Shown here: positions 10,871-21,442 of the stretch, piece by piece
Numbering within the stretch: position 1 is the stretch's first letter
Layout of the letters: each line of letters opens with the position of its first letter
Origin: Plectosphaerella cucumerina
Lineage: Eukaryota; Ascomycota; Sordariomycetes; Glomerellales; Plectosphaerellaceae
NCBI GenBank assembly: GCA_020746995.1
Contig: JAGPXD010000006.1
Span: 682,001 to 746,000, forward strand
Length of the DNA stretch: 64,000 bases
Direction: 5' to 3'
Notes under the pieces: generated by a model
The model's database searches: none
What the model saw: the letters and a program-made list of their open reading frames with translations, nothing else
Told to the model about the DNA's origin: nothing
Program-made: the position numbers and the translations under genes

Positions 10871-12514
10871 GTTAGAGGCCCGGGATGTCGTACATGCTTG
10901 TGGAATGCCTGGGGAGAGACAGGCTTGTGTGGTGGGAGCTGAGGGAGGGGAGGATGTGGAATGGGAGATGGACAGACGACTTGGAGCTTGACATGTGGAA
11001 TTCATTCGAGTTTCCAGCCCGACAGGGCCCGGTACTCGCCCGTACCTCACTGACTGGTACAGCGGCCGAGGCCCTGTGGTCGGTCACTCTCAGGGCACGT
11101 GCGGCTCAGAAGGGTTAGCTTAGGTGTGCCTAGTCCGCTCTAACGATCTGTTAGTGTCGGGGCCTCTTGGAAGGTGCTTTCCGGGGCCAACACCGGCCAG
11201 TCCCTGTCTCCCACGCACTTGCCCGCCCGTGCCACCGAAGACAGCCCGTGTACCTACAGCTAGCACATCAGGCGGCAAGGTACATGTCCCTTCGCCTGCT
11301 TGACGTGTTGATCCCCATTTCTTCGTCCCGTCCACTCCCATCCATCCATCGACGACCACTCGACTTCGCCATCAACGTCCTGTGTCTCCTCGTGTCGTCC
11401 TCATCTCCCCCCTCTCCTCCTTCACCACTACCACCAACCCCCCGCCGCCACCACTGCTTCAAGCATCAATCGATCCCGATCCCGACTCGACGCTGAACCA
11501 CCGTCCCCTACGATATTCGTCCCCTGCGGCTTTCACGCCGCCGTGCCCGCTTCGAACCAACACAAACATACATTGCACACTCCCACTTGGTCCGCAGACC
11601 GACCACCGTTCAGCAACTGCCCAGCTGAACCTTGTCCGCGATACATCTGCAGTTCGCCTCTCTGTAGATAGCCTCAGGCTCTTTCTTCCGACAAAGCGAC
11701 CGGTCCAGCACGTCGTCACCGACAAGTCAGTCATTCACGTACGAACCAAACAACCGACAGCATCCCTCCTACAACACACGGCTCCTTGTGCACCTCGGGT
11801 GTCCCAACTCGGCCCCTTTCCGCCAGATCTCCGTCTTTAAGGCGACGAGAATAATCAATACAACCCTCGGCAACAGTCGCTCATCCAACTTTCCTCCACT
11901 TCTCACCACACCCGCCGCGGTCGACGGAATCCCCGCCGACATTCCTAGATAATCGCAAGATACACTCTTCCACACACAGCAAGGACTCTCCGACACACAG
12001 TACCCGACCGTCGTGGAATCCATCCGTCAAGGACCAGCCCGAGCCCGTCCTCGCCCTGCGATGAGGCGGGGGAGGAGGACCTGTGGTCTGACTGATATCC
12101 TAGACATCTAGGCTTTCGACACCTAAACCTCCGACAACCACACCAACAGCCTTCCCTCTCTGCGTTCTTCCTTCCTTCCGATAATTCACACGCCCAAGTT
12201 TCTGCCCTTTCTGCTTCCGCGGACTGCGGACTCGAACTTCAAAGTCAACGGCTGCTGCCCCTCTTCGGCCTCAAGAGGACCTGCCCGCCTACCTTTCGAC
12301 CTCGCGGTCCTTCTGTTTCGTTTCTTGCATGCCGTCGCCCCTTGTGCGCTTTTCCAATCCATACTCCCGTGTCCGACCCGGCGTGCCGCTCGTTATTCCT
12401 GCTCCCCGTCGACTCTACCTCACCTAATTCAACTCGATCACCACAACCACCCAAGCGTCACCACTCGCACACCTGGCTAGCCTTCCGTCTGGAACCCTGT
12501 CACCATCCTCGGGA
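10871..12514. other. Intergenic region and long pyrimidine-rich leader
   Basis: No convincing gene. From about 11300 to 12514 the plus strand is strongly C/T-rich with few purine runs, as in long 5' leaders of ascomycete regulatory genes; several short upstream ATGs would be uORFs if it is transcribed. ORFs here (up to 152 codons) are Ser/Thr/Pro-rich translations of that pyrimidine bias. Confidence 0.5.
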
Positions 12515-14579
12515 ATGGATCCTAGGTTCGCAATCGGCCGAGAAGAGCTCTACGCCCTTCAGATGGACGTCAAACAGGTCCAGCTCATCCAGTCCAATCA
12601 GGCCGAGAGGCTCATCCGGCTGGAACGACGCCACGAACAGGATGCCAACCTCAAGTCTGTGTGGCAGCAGCACCCCTTTCCCGGCGTGCTAGCCGGAACA
12701 CCGCAGCAAGGTGAGTTTCCAGACGACGTTCCTCAGTTACCACGGCCAGAAAACTAACATGTATCCCCCAGGCCCTACGCACGTCACCGCGAACGACCTG
12801 TACGACATGGACGAGCCCGATCACCTCCTCAGCTCTCTGCATCTGGGCACTGCCGAGGAGGAACCCGCACGCCGCGGCGCTGCCTCGAGAGCCAATAGCG
12901 TTCGGTTCGACGAGAGTGCTCTGCGGCAGTCAGACTGGGCCAGCCAGAGCAACCGGCACTCGGGCGACTTTGGCCCGCCGAGGCCCAGCAGCGGCCTGAT
13001 GATGGAGAGGACGCTCTCGCACAAGTCGGACGGCAGGCACAGCTCCGCCGGGCACTCGGTCCATTCGGTCCACTCGCTGGCGTCAGGCCGGGCCAGCAGC
13101 CTGGGCATGCACACGGACAACTTCCTCGTTAGCAGCCACGAAGACGACTCGCCCATTGACGGGCCCGAGCCGCCGCCTGAATTCTTCGTCCTCGGCTCGG
13201 TGCCCACCATCATCCGCTGCTGGATCACCACCCACTTTGCCCACCACACCATTCGCTACGCCGATCTCTGCACCGGCTCACAGCGTTCGACTCTGGACGT
13301 GGCGCTTGTTCGGGAGTTTGGCCTCATGGACGAAGTGGAACGCGACGTCGACGGCACCAGCAGGATCAGGATCCCCGTGTACCTCGTCGAGGCAACCGTG
13401 GCCGAGCGTGGCCATGGGCACCGCGCACCCAGTCCCGGACACCAGATCCCGAGCATCATGGCCACGTTTGAGATCACTGGCAGCGAGCAGGGAAGCGACG
13501 CTGGTGATGCCGCCGCCAAGAAGGGCATCCAGATCTTCATCGGCAGCGACACGCTGAGGGCGCACATGGCCGATGTGCTGCTGTCGCAGAATCGCATGGC
13601 GCTCCTGGGCAACGATCGGGAGAAGCTCTCGGTTCCTTTTGTGCGGCCGGAGGACGAGTCTGTTTTCAAGCACATCTGCACGGCCAACATGGCGCCCGAA
13701 CGACCTCGCCTGAACGCCAACGCGGCCCCTTTCGTTCTCGGCACCAATGCGTCCGAGGCCGACCTGGATGTGCCAGGTGGGCCCGAGGTCGGTACTCACC
13801 CCGGCACAGAACATGTCCACGACGCAGCGGACCACGCAGACGCTGGCAGTAACACAGTTCCGGGCGTACTTCCGCTGGAGACAGGCGAGGGCGCCAAGGC
13901 TACTCCGACCGGCAGGGATGCCGATGACAAGGCGGTGTCCTCGGCGGCCTCTGTGACGGGAAGCGTTGAAGGCAGCAGCGGAAACCGACGCGAGTCTGGC
14001 GGTGCCGGCGGCATCTGGGGATCTTGGAGGCAGGGCACCGACGGCGGGCAACGTGACAGTGGCCCCCTCAGCGGGTACCAGCCGGCGGGTCGCGGTGGTC
14101 GCAACATGAAGGTTCTCAAGCCCCTGAAATCGGGCACGTCTTCAGCACGCACAGGCACGGCGGGCACGGCGTTCGAGTCCGCTCCGGGTACAGGGACGAC
14201 GCCAGGTTCAGGACCCAGGGCCAGCGGCGAGCAACGGCGCAAGAGCCAGGCGACGGGAACGGCTGCCACCAACTCTGCGACGACCACGGGGGGCAGTGAC
14301 AGCGGCTCGAGCAACGGCCTGCGGTGGGAGTCCAAGCGCTCCATTAGCACTGGCGGCATGGGCATGGGTATGGGTATGGGAATGGGAGGCGGTATGGGCA
14401 TGGGCATGGGCAGCATGCTCCCCCGGGATGCGCGCAGCACGACGAGCAACGCGAGCGCAGGCTCCAACGCGCCGAACCAGGCGGCGCTCCCACGTTCTGC
14501 GAATCCCATCGGAGGCGCCTCGGCCTTTTCGTGGATGAACCCGGCGGGCAAGGCCAAGGCGACGGCGACGGCCGAATAG
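12515..14579 (+). CDS. Conserved fungal-type protein with degenerate retropepsin-like segment and Met-Gly repeat
   Basis: Model: join(12515..12710, 12772..14579), intron of 61 nt (GTGAGT...CCCCAG), 667 aa. Residues 1-65 are charged and probably coiled coil (EELYALQMDVKQVQLIQ). Residues about 70-195 are Ser-rich and disordered. Residues about 200-365 form the only globular part; it contains YADLCTGSQRS around Cys232, followed by LVREFGL and, later, IRIPVYLVEA. This order resembles the active-site loop and following helix of retropepsin-like aspartic peptidases (usual form D-T/S-G-S-Q), but Cys stands where the catalytic Asp should be. The remainder is Gly/Thr/Ser-rich and includes a Met-Gly repeat at 14356-14412. 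I know of no assigned function. The fold reading is inference; a peptidase activity is unlikely without the Asp. Confidence 0.7.
14356..14412 (+). repeat. GGNATG hexanucleotide repeat coding Met-Gly tract
   Basis: An array of GGNATG units interrupted once by GGAGGC. It encodes alternating Met and Gly near the C-terminus of the preceding protein. Third positions vary (GGC, GGT, GGA), so it is an old repeat or one selected at protein level. Confidence 0.85.
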
Positions 14580-15076
14580 AGGCCTGGGTATGGTATCCCG
14601 GGATGTCTGTGAAAGTGCATAGACTAGCACGAGAATCAACAAGACTACTGTTAATCCATCCATGCCGAGGTGATGTGATGTCTGGAAGATGGCCTCTATC
14701 AGACTATCAGACTATCAGTGACTATTTTTACAACACAGAAGAAGAGTCAGGGACGCTCCGGACCCCGCATCTACCCCGCACATCTGCTGCAGTCGGGGTA
14801 CAGCCGCGTGCAGGTACGTACCTACCTACCTAGGTACCGATAAAGGCGAGGGGCGAGTGATACCTGTCGACCGCTCTTCTCATCCGAGGTTCGGCTCAAC
14901 GACCGGCGTTTGTCCAACGTCGTTTCACGGGAGCTTCCATTTTTCTCCCCTTCCATCCTAACACACATCATCCGGCTATGCTTCTTGCCCGCCTCCAACC
15001 AGCTCATCGCCATCTCCATCTCCTCTCCGCACGCCACGTTTCACCTGTCCTCTTCACCCCGAGAAACAGATTCAAC
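14580..15076. other. Intergenic, promoter of isochorismatase-like gene
   Basis: About 500 nt between two genes on the same strand. It contains the near-palindromic run GGTACGTACC followed by CTACCTACCTAGGTACC at about 14813-14838, then a CT-rich leader. No gene is seen. Confidence 0.5.
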
Positions 15077-15776
15077 ATGTCCAACGCCGCCGCTGCTCCC
15101 CCGCCTCAGCGCCGCTTCCAACGGCCCGTCGTCTTGTAAGAAGAGGCCCCATCATTCACTCACTCGAGTATCTCTGCTAATACTGCGCAGCGTCTGCGAC
15201 ATCCAGGAAAAATTCCGCGACACAATCTGGAACTTTGACAAAATCCTTCTCACCACCACCAAAGTCCTCCGCGCCGCCCACCTCCTCGCCCTCCCCGTCC
15301 ACGTCACCACGCAAAACGCCGCCCGTCTCGGCCCTACCGTCCCCGAGCTCGCCACCCTCCTCGACCCCTCCGCCCCGCCTCCCCATCAACCCGGCGCGCG
15401 TCTGTTTTCGTCTGTCGACAAGACCCGGTTCAGCATGTGGGTGCCCGACGTGATCCGGCGCCTCGATCCTTCCGGTCCGTCCGAGGTGATCCTCGTGGGT
15501 ATCGAGAGCCATATCTGCGTGACGCAGACGGCGCTGGATTTGTTGGCGAATGGGCATCGGGTGTATGTGCTGGCGGATGGGGTGAGTAGTGCGAATAGGG
15601 AGGAGGTGGGGGTTGCGCTGGCGAGGTTGAGGGCGGAGGGGGCGACGGTGACGACGAGTGAGAGTGTGATTTATGAGTTGATGGGGGATGCGAGGGCGCC
15701 GGAGTTTAGGGGGGTGGTTGGGTTGGTGAAGGATACGTTGGCGGATACGCGCAAGGCGCTGCAGGCGCTGCTGTGA
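15077..15776 (+). CDS. Isochorismatase-family cysteine hydrolase
   Basis: Model: join(15077..15135, 15191..15776), intron of 55 nt (GTAAGA...GCGCAG), 214 aa. The family triad is visible: Asp23 in VCDIQEKF, a Lys in the SVDKTRFSMW region, and Cys129 in ESHICVTQT. The length is that of single-domain family members such as the ISOC1/2 type. These enzymes share a cysteine-hydrolase fold with nicotinamidases, and the true substrate of most fungal members is unknown; isochorismate is not implied. The intron corrects the frame between PVVF and VCDIQ, so a longer frame open from 14910 is misleading. The stop lies only 61 nt from the stop of the convergent THI6 gene. Confidence 0.87.
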
Positions 15777-15837
15777 GGATGCAGCTTTGATAGACAGACG
15801 ATGGCTCTATTTTTGTGTAAACCTCCATGCTTTGCTT

Positions 15838-17530
15838 CTACACTGTACTCTGCAGCGGCACTTCCTCAACCTTTGCTGCTTCAAGCCACGCCACGTCGCC
15901 TTCGACCGTCATCCGCCTGATGCGCGCCAACTCATCCAGGAACGCAGGCACAAACGTACCCGGCCCCTGGACATCGGACCTCACAGCCGCCCTCTCAGCG
16001 GCAATCTCATAATGCAGCAGCGCCGCCACCACGCCCGCGAGGCGATCGCCGTCTTCCCCTCCCGTCCGCCTCTGCGCCGCCAGCGCCGCGCTCACAGTCG
16101 TGCCGAGAGCGCATCCCGTGCCCGTCACCTCGCCCATGAGTGGGTGGCCGTTTGACACGGCAAAGGTTCGCGTGCCGTCGCTGACGACGTCGACGGCGCC
16201 CGTCATGAGGACCACGTTGCGCTCGCGCGCGGCGAGGCGGCGCACGAGGCGAGCGCGGGCGGTGACGTCGAGGCCTGAGGGGGCGGAATCGACGCCCTTT
16301 TGCTGCACTTGCGATGCATCCTCGCCTAGGACTGTGGTAATCTCGCCTTCGTTGCCCTTGATGACGTCGAGGTAGCCGCCGGCCATGATGCGGCGCACCG
16401 CCGCGCGGCGGACGGCCGTGGCACCGGCGCCGACGGGGTCATACACAACAGGGCGGCCGGCGGCGTTGTACGCCCGCAGGGCCTGGAGGTAGTTCTCGAG
16501 CCCGTCGGGGGTGACGGTGCCCATGTTGACGACGAGGGCGCCGCCGAGACGGGCGAGGTCGGCGGCCTCCTCGGCGTAGTTTGCCATGATGGGGGAGGCG
16601 CCGAGGGCGAGGGCGACGTTGGCGGCGAAGTTTTGCACGACGAGGTTGGTCATGTTGTGGGAGAGGGGGGATGTCTCTGCCACGGAGCGGATGATGTCTG
16701 GGACGGCGGCGACGATGTCTCGCGAGGAGATGCTGGCGGAGGGGGCTGTGGAGGAAGGGTCTAGGGGTAGGCCAGAGGCGAAGGGGGGAGGGGCCCGGAT
16801 GAGGGTTGAGAGGTTGCGGGAGGCGGATTCTGGGGAGGGGGCGGCTATGATGGCGCTTACGACGGCGACGCCGTCGAGGGTTTTGGTGGGGGCGGCGGAT
16901 TGGTAGAGGACGCGTTGGACGTTGGAGGCGTTGATGCCGCCGATGCAGACTGTTGCGGTGGCGCCGTGCCCTGCCTGGGCGAGGGAGTCGAGGATGGACC
17001 GGAGGCCGGCGGTGCCGATGATGTGTTTGGAGTTGTCCTTGCTGTAGGGTGTCAGTTATATTACCGTCGTTCTCTAGGGAGGTCGCTCACGTCTGAGTTG
17101 CAAAGACGGTACCGATGCCGAGATAATCAGCACCAGCGGCGGCAGCAGTGATGGCCTCCTCCTTCGTGCTGGCTGTCACACCGATAATGGCATTAGGTCC
17201 TAGAAGGCGACGGGCCGAGGCGATGTCAATGTCATCCTGGCCGATGTGCACGCCCTCACAGCCGATGGCCAGGGCGACATCGACACGGTCATTGATGAGC
17301 AGCGGCACACCGAGACGACGAGTCACCTCGTGCAGTTTCCTGGCCGTCTCGACGAGAACGCCGGTGTCGGCCTTTTTCTCGCGGTACTGCACAATGGTTG
17401 TACCGCCTCGGACGGCGGCCTCGACGACTTGAGCGAGGTCGGCATCGCCGAGGATGGCTGCCGTCGAGTCGGTGACGAGGTAGAGAGAGTAGTCGACGGT
17501 AGGTTTCATGGTTACAATGAGAGATGGCAC
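15838..17530 (-). CDS. THI6: Bifunctional thiamine-phosphate synthase / hydroxyethylthiazole kinase
   Basis: Model: complement(15838..17041, 17091..17530), intron of 49 nt, 547 aa. Residues about 8-225 are the ThiE-type domain, which joins hydroxymethylpyrimidine diphosphate to thiazole phosphate: YLVTDS, VQYREK, INDRVDVALA, GVHIGQDD, and GTVFATQTKDN formed across the splice. Residues about 258-530 are the ThiM-type kinase, which phosphorylates hydroxyethylthiazole: SPLSHNMTN, YDPVGAGAT, KGNEGEI, and TGTGCALG near the active site. This fused order is the standard fungal THI6 arrangement, acting in the cytosol in the last steps of thiamine phosphate synthesis. A second Met eight codons in (17509) is an alternative start. 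The 3' ends of this gene and the isochorismatase gene almost meet. A perfect 9-bp hairpin sits in the upstream region. Confidence 0.95.
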
Positions 17531-17645
17531 GGTGATGGAAAGTAAGGAGGGAGGTGGTGGGAATATGCAGTGAAGTCAAAGTGGGACATCACGTCAGTCA
17601 TCGAGGCCAAGAGCCAAGGGTTGTGGTGTGGTGCGCGACATCTTT

Positions 17646-17677
17646 CTCGGTGAGGTGGGGTGAGGTCGCTCACCGAG
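17646..17677 (-). promoter_or_regulatory. Perfect 9-bp inverted repeat upstream of THI6
   Basis: Arms CTCGGTGAG (17646-17654) and CTCACCGAG (17669-17677) with a 14-nt loop, 116-147 nt before the THI6 start. Further partial copies of TCACCGA follow at about 17678-17710. It may be a leader hairpin, the 3' end signal of the upstream regulator gene, or a binding site. It does not contain the conserved TPP riboswitch core. Confidence 0.5.
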
Positions 17678-17822
17678 GTCACCGAGATTCTCACCATGCT
17701 CACCGAATGCGGCCTCACTTCAACAGCACACCTTCGTACACACCAACACATTCTAAAATCCTCATCATAATTCATGTCCACCGTCTAACCTTGATAATAC
17801 ACATCCATCAGTAGCCCCCCCC

Positions 17823-20270
17823 TCAATACCCATTATTCCAATCCATCGACCCCAGATCACCCCCCATCATCCACGTCGGATCATCAAACGCATCCTGCCA
17901 AAACGTCCCCTCAAACTCCCGCAACATCTGCGACGAATCCATCACCGGCGCCGCCCCCTGCACCCCAACATACCCCATCCCGGGCATCCCCATACCGCCC
18001 TGCTGCTGCTGCCGCCTCTCCATCTCCTCCTCCCTCTCCAAATCCAACTGCTGCTGCTGCTGCCCCGGCGTCATCTGCGTCTCCCGCAGCTCCCTCTGCC
18101 TCTGCTGCCTTGCCTGCGACCTCTGCACCAGCATCTCAATCTCCTGCACCCCCAGCACCTTCATATGCCCAATGATGTGCCTGATCTGCTCGTACACATC
18201 AAACACAGGCCGTGGCGGCTGCACCTTGCTCACGTTTCCCAGGATCGGGTACGGCACCAATTGTCCGCCCACGCGCCCCTGTCGCCGCACGACCAAGTAC
18301 CGGTCAATGTCCTGCAGGTGCAAGTCCACGAGCTCGCCCAGAGGAAGCTGGCTGCTGACCATGCCAATGTCCCATCCGAAGACCTCGATCGTGTGGAGCT
18401 TCAGCCCCGTGATGACGACGTAGAGCCAGTCGGAGGAGCTGAGGCAGGTATACCGTGGTGGGAGGAAGATGCTCTGCTCGTAGCGTTCCTCGAAGAACCC
18501 CTTGGCTGCTGAGAGGCATGCCCATAGCATGCTGAGTCGGTCTGATGATGAGATGGGCACCCTTGACGCGCGCGCGTCTGGGATCGCCGATTCGTATAAC
18601 AGAACCTCAGCCACGCGAACATGCGCCGCTATCGGTTCTAGTGGTCATCAGCTTCCTTCTCTTCTTCAATGAGGTACGCGGGAGAAGACGTACCGTTCCT
18701 CTTCAGGTCCTCCGGCAGCGCCGCCTTGAACATCTCCAACTGCTGCTGGAACGATTGCACCACGGCCGTGATGGGCACTTGCATCGACGGATACAGGCTG
18801 TTGTCGGCGCCCAGCGTCACGCAGATCGACTGCGCCAGCTGCAAAATCTTGAACAACGCCACCACCAGTCGATCGGTGGGATATTCAGCCCGCTCCGCCA
18901 GAACGGCGCAGCACTTCTCAACATACGTCGTGTTCATAAACGCATCAGCCCTCTTGCTCGTCGTAAACACCCTATTCAAAACAAGTCAGCACCAACACAC
19001 CACAAACCTCTCCCCTCCCAAACTTACACGGTAGTCTCATAATAACACCCCACAAACGCCCTCAGATGATCCAAACTGTGCACAATCCCATCAACACCAC
19101 CCCCCGCCCCAGGCCCACAAACAGCCTCATTAAACCCCAGCGTCAGACACATCGACCTCGCCAAGAACAACAGATTCGTCAACTGGTAGCTGTTGGCGTT
19201 GTACTGGAACCAAGCGATGAAAAGCTGCAGCGCCTGCACGACGTCAAGACTCCGATGCGGCTGCGTGAACCCCGCCCGCGTAATCTCCTGCAGCAGCCGG
19301 TCTCCCAGCCGTAACTGCCTGTACGCATCGTCGTAGTACGCCGAGACCATGACGCCTTTGAACAGGAACGGGTTCCGGAGCGCCAGTGTCGTGGCGTCGA
19401 GGTCTGGCGGCGTGATGACAAACGGGTACAGAGGCTCCAATTCCTCTCTGAAGCGCCGGAGAAGACCGTCTGCTTCGGGCCCGCTCGGCCACGGCACGTC
19501 GGTGACGAGGGGCGGTTCGGGGGCTGCTGCGGCGGTGGGGGAGCTGTTGTAACTTTCCGGGGACCCCTCCTCGCTCGCGGGGCCCGTCGTCGTCGTCGTC
19601 CTGGGCGAGTATCCCGCGTACTCGTCCTCGTAACCGCCATGACTGCGCGCGTCGTCGTCGTCTTGAGTCGTGGCCGGCGGGAATAAGTGGTCCAGCCTAT
19701 ACGCATACCCCTTGCCCCCGGCCTTTTTGATCTGGGGTCTGCCGATCGGCACGATCGCCGGTGTGGAGGTGGCGGGTTTGACAGGTGATGGCGACGAAGG
19801 CCCGGACCCCTGAGCAGAGGCAACAGACGTGGCTGGCCCTGCCGCTGCCGCCTGCGCCGAGTGAAGCTGCGAGGTGAGTTCGTTCAGCCTCTTTTCCAGC
19901 TCGGCGACCTTGGTAGGCTTGGGCTCCTTCTTTGGCCGAGGGGGCGCCGGTGTCTGTGAGGTGCATGATTTGGAGAGTCGGTGGCATCTATAGTCCGACG
20001 GAGTGTTAGTGACCGAAAGTCTGAGTCGGGAGAGGTGCGTCTTTTGCCCCGAGAACCTTGACTCGGCGCCACCACAAGCAGCAGCAACCTCGGCTCAGTC
20101 TCTGCATGTGCATGCCTCTCTTTCGTTCCTTCGGTAGGGGGGGACGGGACGTTTCTTCTTTACCTTTCACACTTATCACTCCCCTTCGGCCCGGGGATAC
20201 ATCTCGATTTCGCCTTGGCGCACGTGGTGCATGCCTTGGGGCCCTTGTTCTTCAAGTCCAGGCTCATCAT
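17823..20270 (-). CDS. Zn2Cys6 transcription factor
   Basis: Model: complement(17823..18637, 18694..18971, 19028..19987, 20164..20270), introns of 56, 56 and 176 nt, 719 aa. The zinc cluster has six Cys at residues 14, 17, 24, 34, 37 and 44 (spacing 2-6-9-2-6), and the first intron falls inside it, between CE and RCHRLS. A heptad-like helix follows (VAELEKRLNELTSQL), probably a dimerisation coil. Residues about 180-560 have the mixed helical character of the fungal-specific regulatory domain (for example LDVVQALQLFIAWFQYNAN). The C-terminus is rich in Gln runs encoded by CAG repeats, then Met/Gly and acidic residues that could activate transcription. Target genes are unknown; nearness to THI6 is not evidence of control. 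The start at 20270 is the first Met after an in-frame stop; a second Met follows directly. Confidence 0.88.
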
Positions 20271-21442
20271 GTCGCTCTTCTGCAACACCCTTCCTCCGTT
20301 GGTTCAGGTCGATCGATAACAGCAAACAGCTCCCTCCTCTCCTCTCACACAGAGAAGAGAAGACAGGCGTGTATAAGTCGAGAAGAGACCGCCGGCACCG
20401 ACACCCCCGGTCTCCGTCGGCATTCGCCGCTTTCTTGTTGAGAAGCCCGTGAAACGCTGGCTGGCCTCCGACGAACGGCGAGGCTATTTTCTTACCTACC
20501 TGTACCCAGGCGATGCTTGCTCACTCAACGCGCGCTCGCTCAGCGCCGAGCCGCCTGCCCTTGTGCAGCCCCGTGAGGGCGTCAGTCCATATACCGTTGC
20601 GAGACCGAATAACAAGACGTGACAAGATGCCCTCAAGATTGACCAATAGCGGGCATCGTGAGGTCGCCGAAGTCAAAAAATCCCGCCGACTCCGCCGGAG
20701 CCCGAGCGAAAATCATCAGCTCCGCCTCCGTTCCGCTCAGCCCGATGCACCTTGCAGATAATCACGTGATGCGCCGCATGCCCCTTTACTTGCCTCATAG
20801 GGCTGACTGCCGGGGTGTGTCTTGTTGATAAAAGGGGCAAGGCCTCTGCTCGAACCCAGCTGAACCCAGGGGTGGCCCTTCGGCGATCCATCTACATGCA
20901 TGCTGTCAGGGTACCATGCTGTCATCGGGCATGCCGTGAGAACCCACCTGCAACGTTCCCTCGATGCGGCAGTTCTACAAGCGCGGCATGTCAGTCCATA
21001 TGCTCCAACAGATCAACACTTGCAGCTCAAGATCACTAGTCTCCCAAGACACGGTACCGATCACTCACGACACGCAACTTCATAAACAGATATTGCTGTG
21101 GCGGCAGGCATGTCTCGTAGGACAGCCGCACAAAAATCGAAACTTCATATTTCCACAGCTAGCAATAGTTTGTTTGAAATGGCAGCTTGACGACAACGGC
21201 ATCTCAGGTGGGACACGTTGAGCGCCCCGCCCCCTTTTTTGGTTTTTCGAAACGAAGAGGCCCCAGACGGGATTGAGATGCGAGGAGGGGGTGCGCAACG
21301 GGGAGGAGGATCCTGGTAGCTCCAAAGAGGGTCGGATGGTTTGATGAGCCCAACCTCCCCCCCACGCGCGCTTCTCGGCATCACGAACGGCACAAAGACA
21401 CGGCAACGGATGCGCGGGTCGGGCGGCTCAGCCCTGTCAGCC
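20271..21442. other. Promoter of the Zn2Cys6 gene and 3' flank of ALA synthase
   Basis: About 1.2 kb without a supported gene. It includes the perfect 10-bp palindrome ATCACGTGAT at 20761-20770, about 490 nt upstream of the regulator's start. Short ORFs have no recognisable motif. Confidence 0.5.
20761..20770. promoter_or_regulatory. ATCACGTGAT palindrome (E-box type)
   Basis: A perfect palindrome centred on CACGTG, the core bound by bHLH factors of the Cbf1/Pho4 type in fungi. It is placed in the upstream region of the Zn2Cys6 gene. Function is inferred from the motif only. Confidence 0.35.

Noticed and set aside
13180..13680. Retrotransposon protease remnant
   Set aside because: There are no flanking repeats, reverse transcriptase or integrase, and the domain sits inside an intact spliced host gene.
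14910..15190. Longer N-terminus for the isochorismatase from the frame open at 14910
   Set aside because: That frame runs through the intron; the spliced start at 15077 gives a conserved PVVFVCDIQEKF strand.
15077..17530. Biosynthetic gene cluster around the isochorismatase and THI6 genes
   Set aside because: Neighbours are unrelated housekeeping genes with no backbone synthase or transporter of a secondary pathway.
17531..17822. TPP riboswitch upstream of THI6
   Set aside because: The conserved TPP aptamer core (CTGAGA with a distal GATCTGGATAATGCCAG-like part) is not present, and fungal TPP riboswitches are usually in introns of other thiamine genes.
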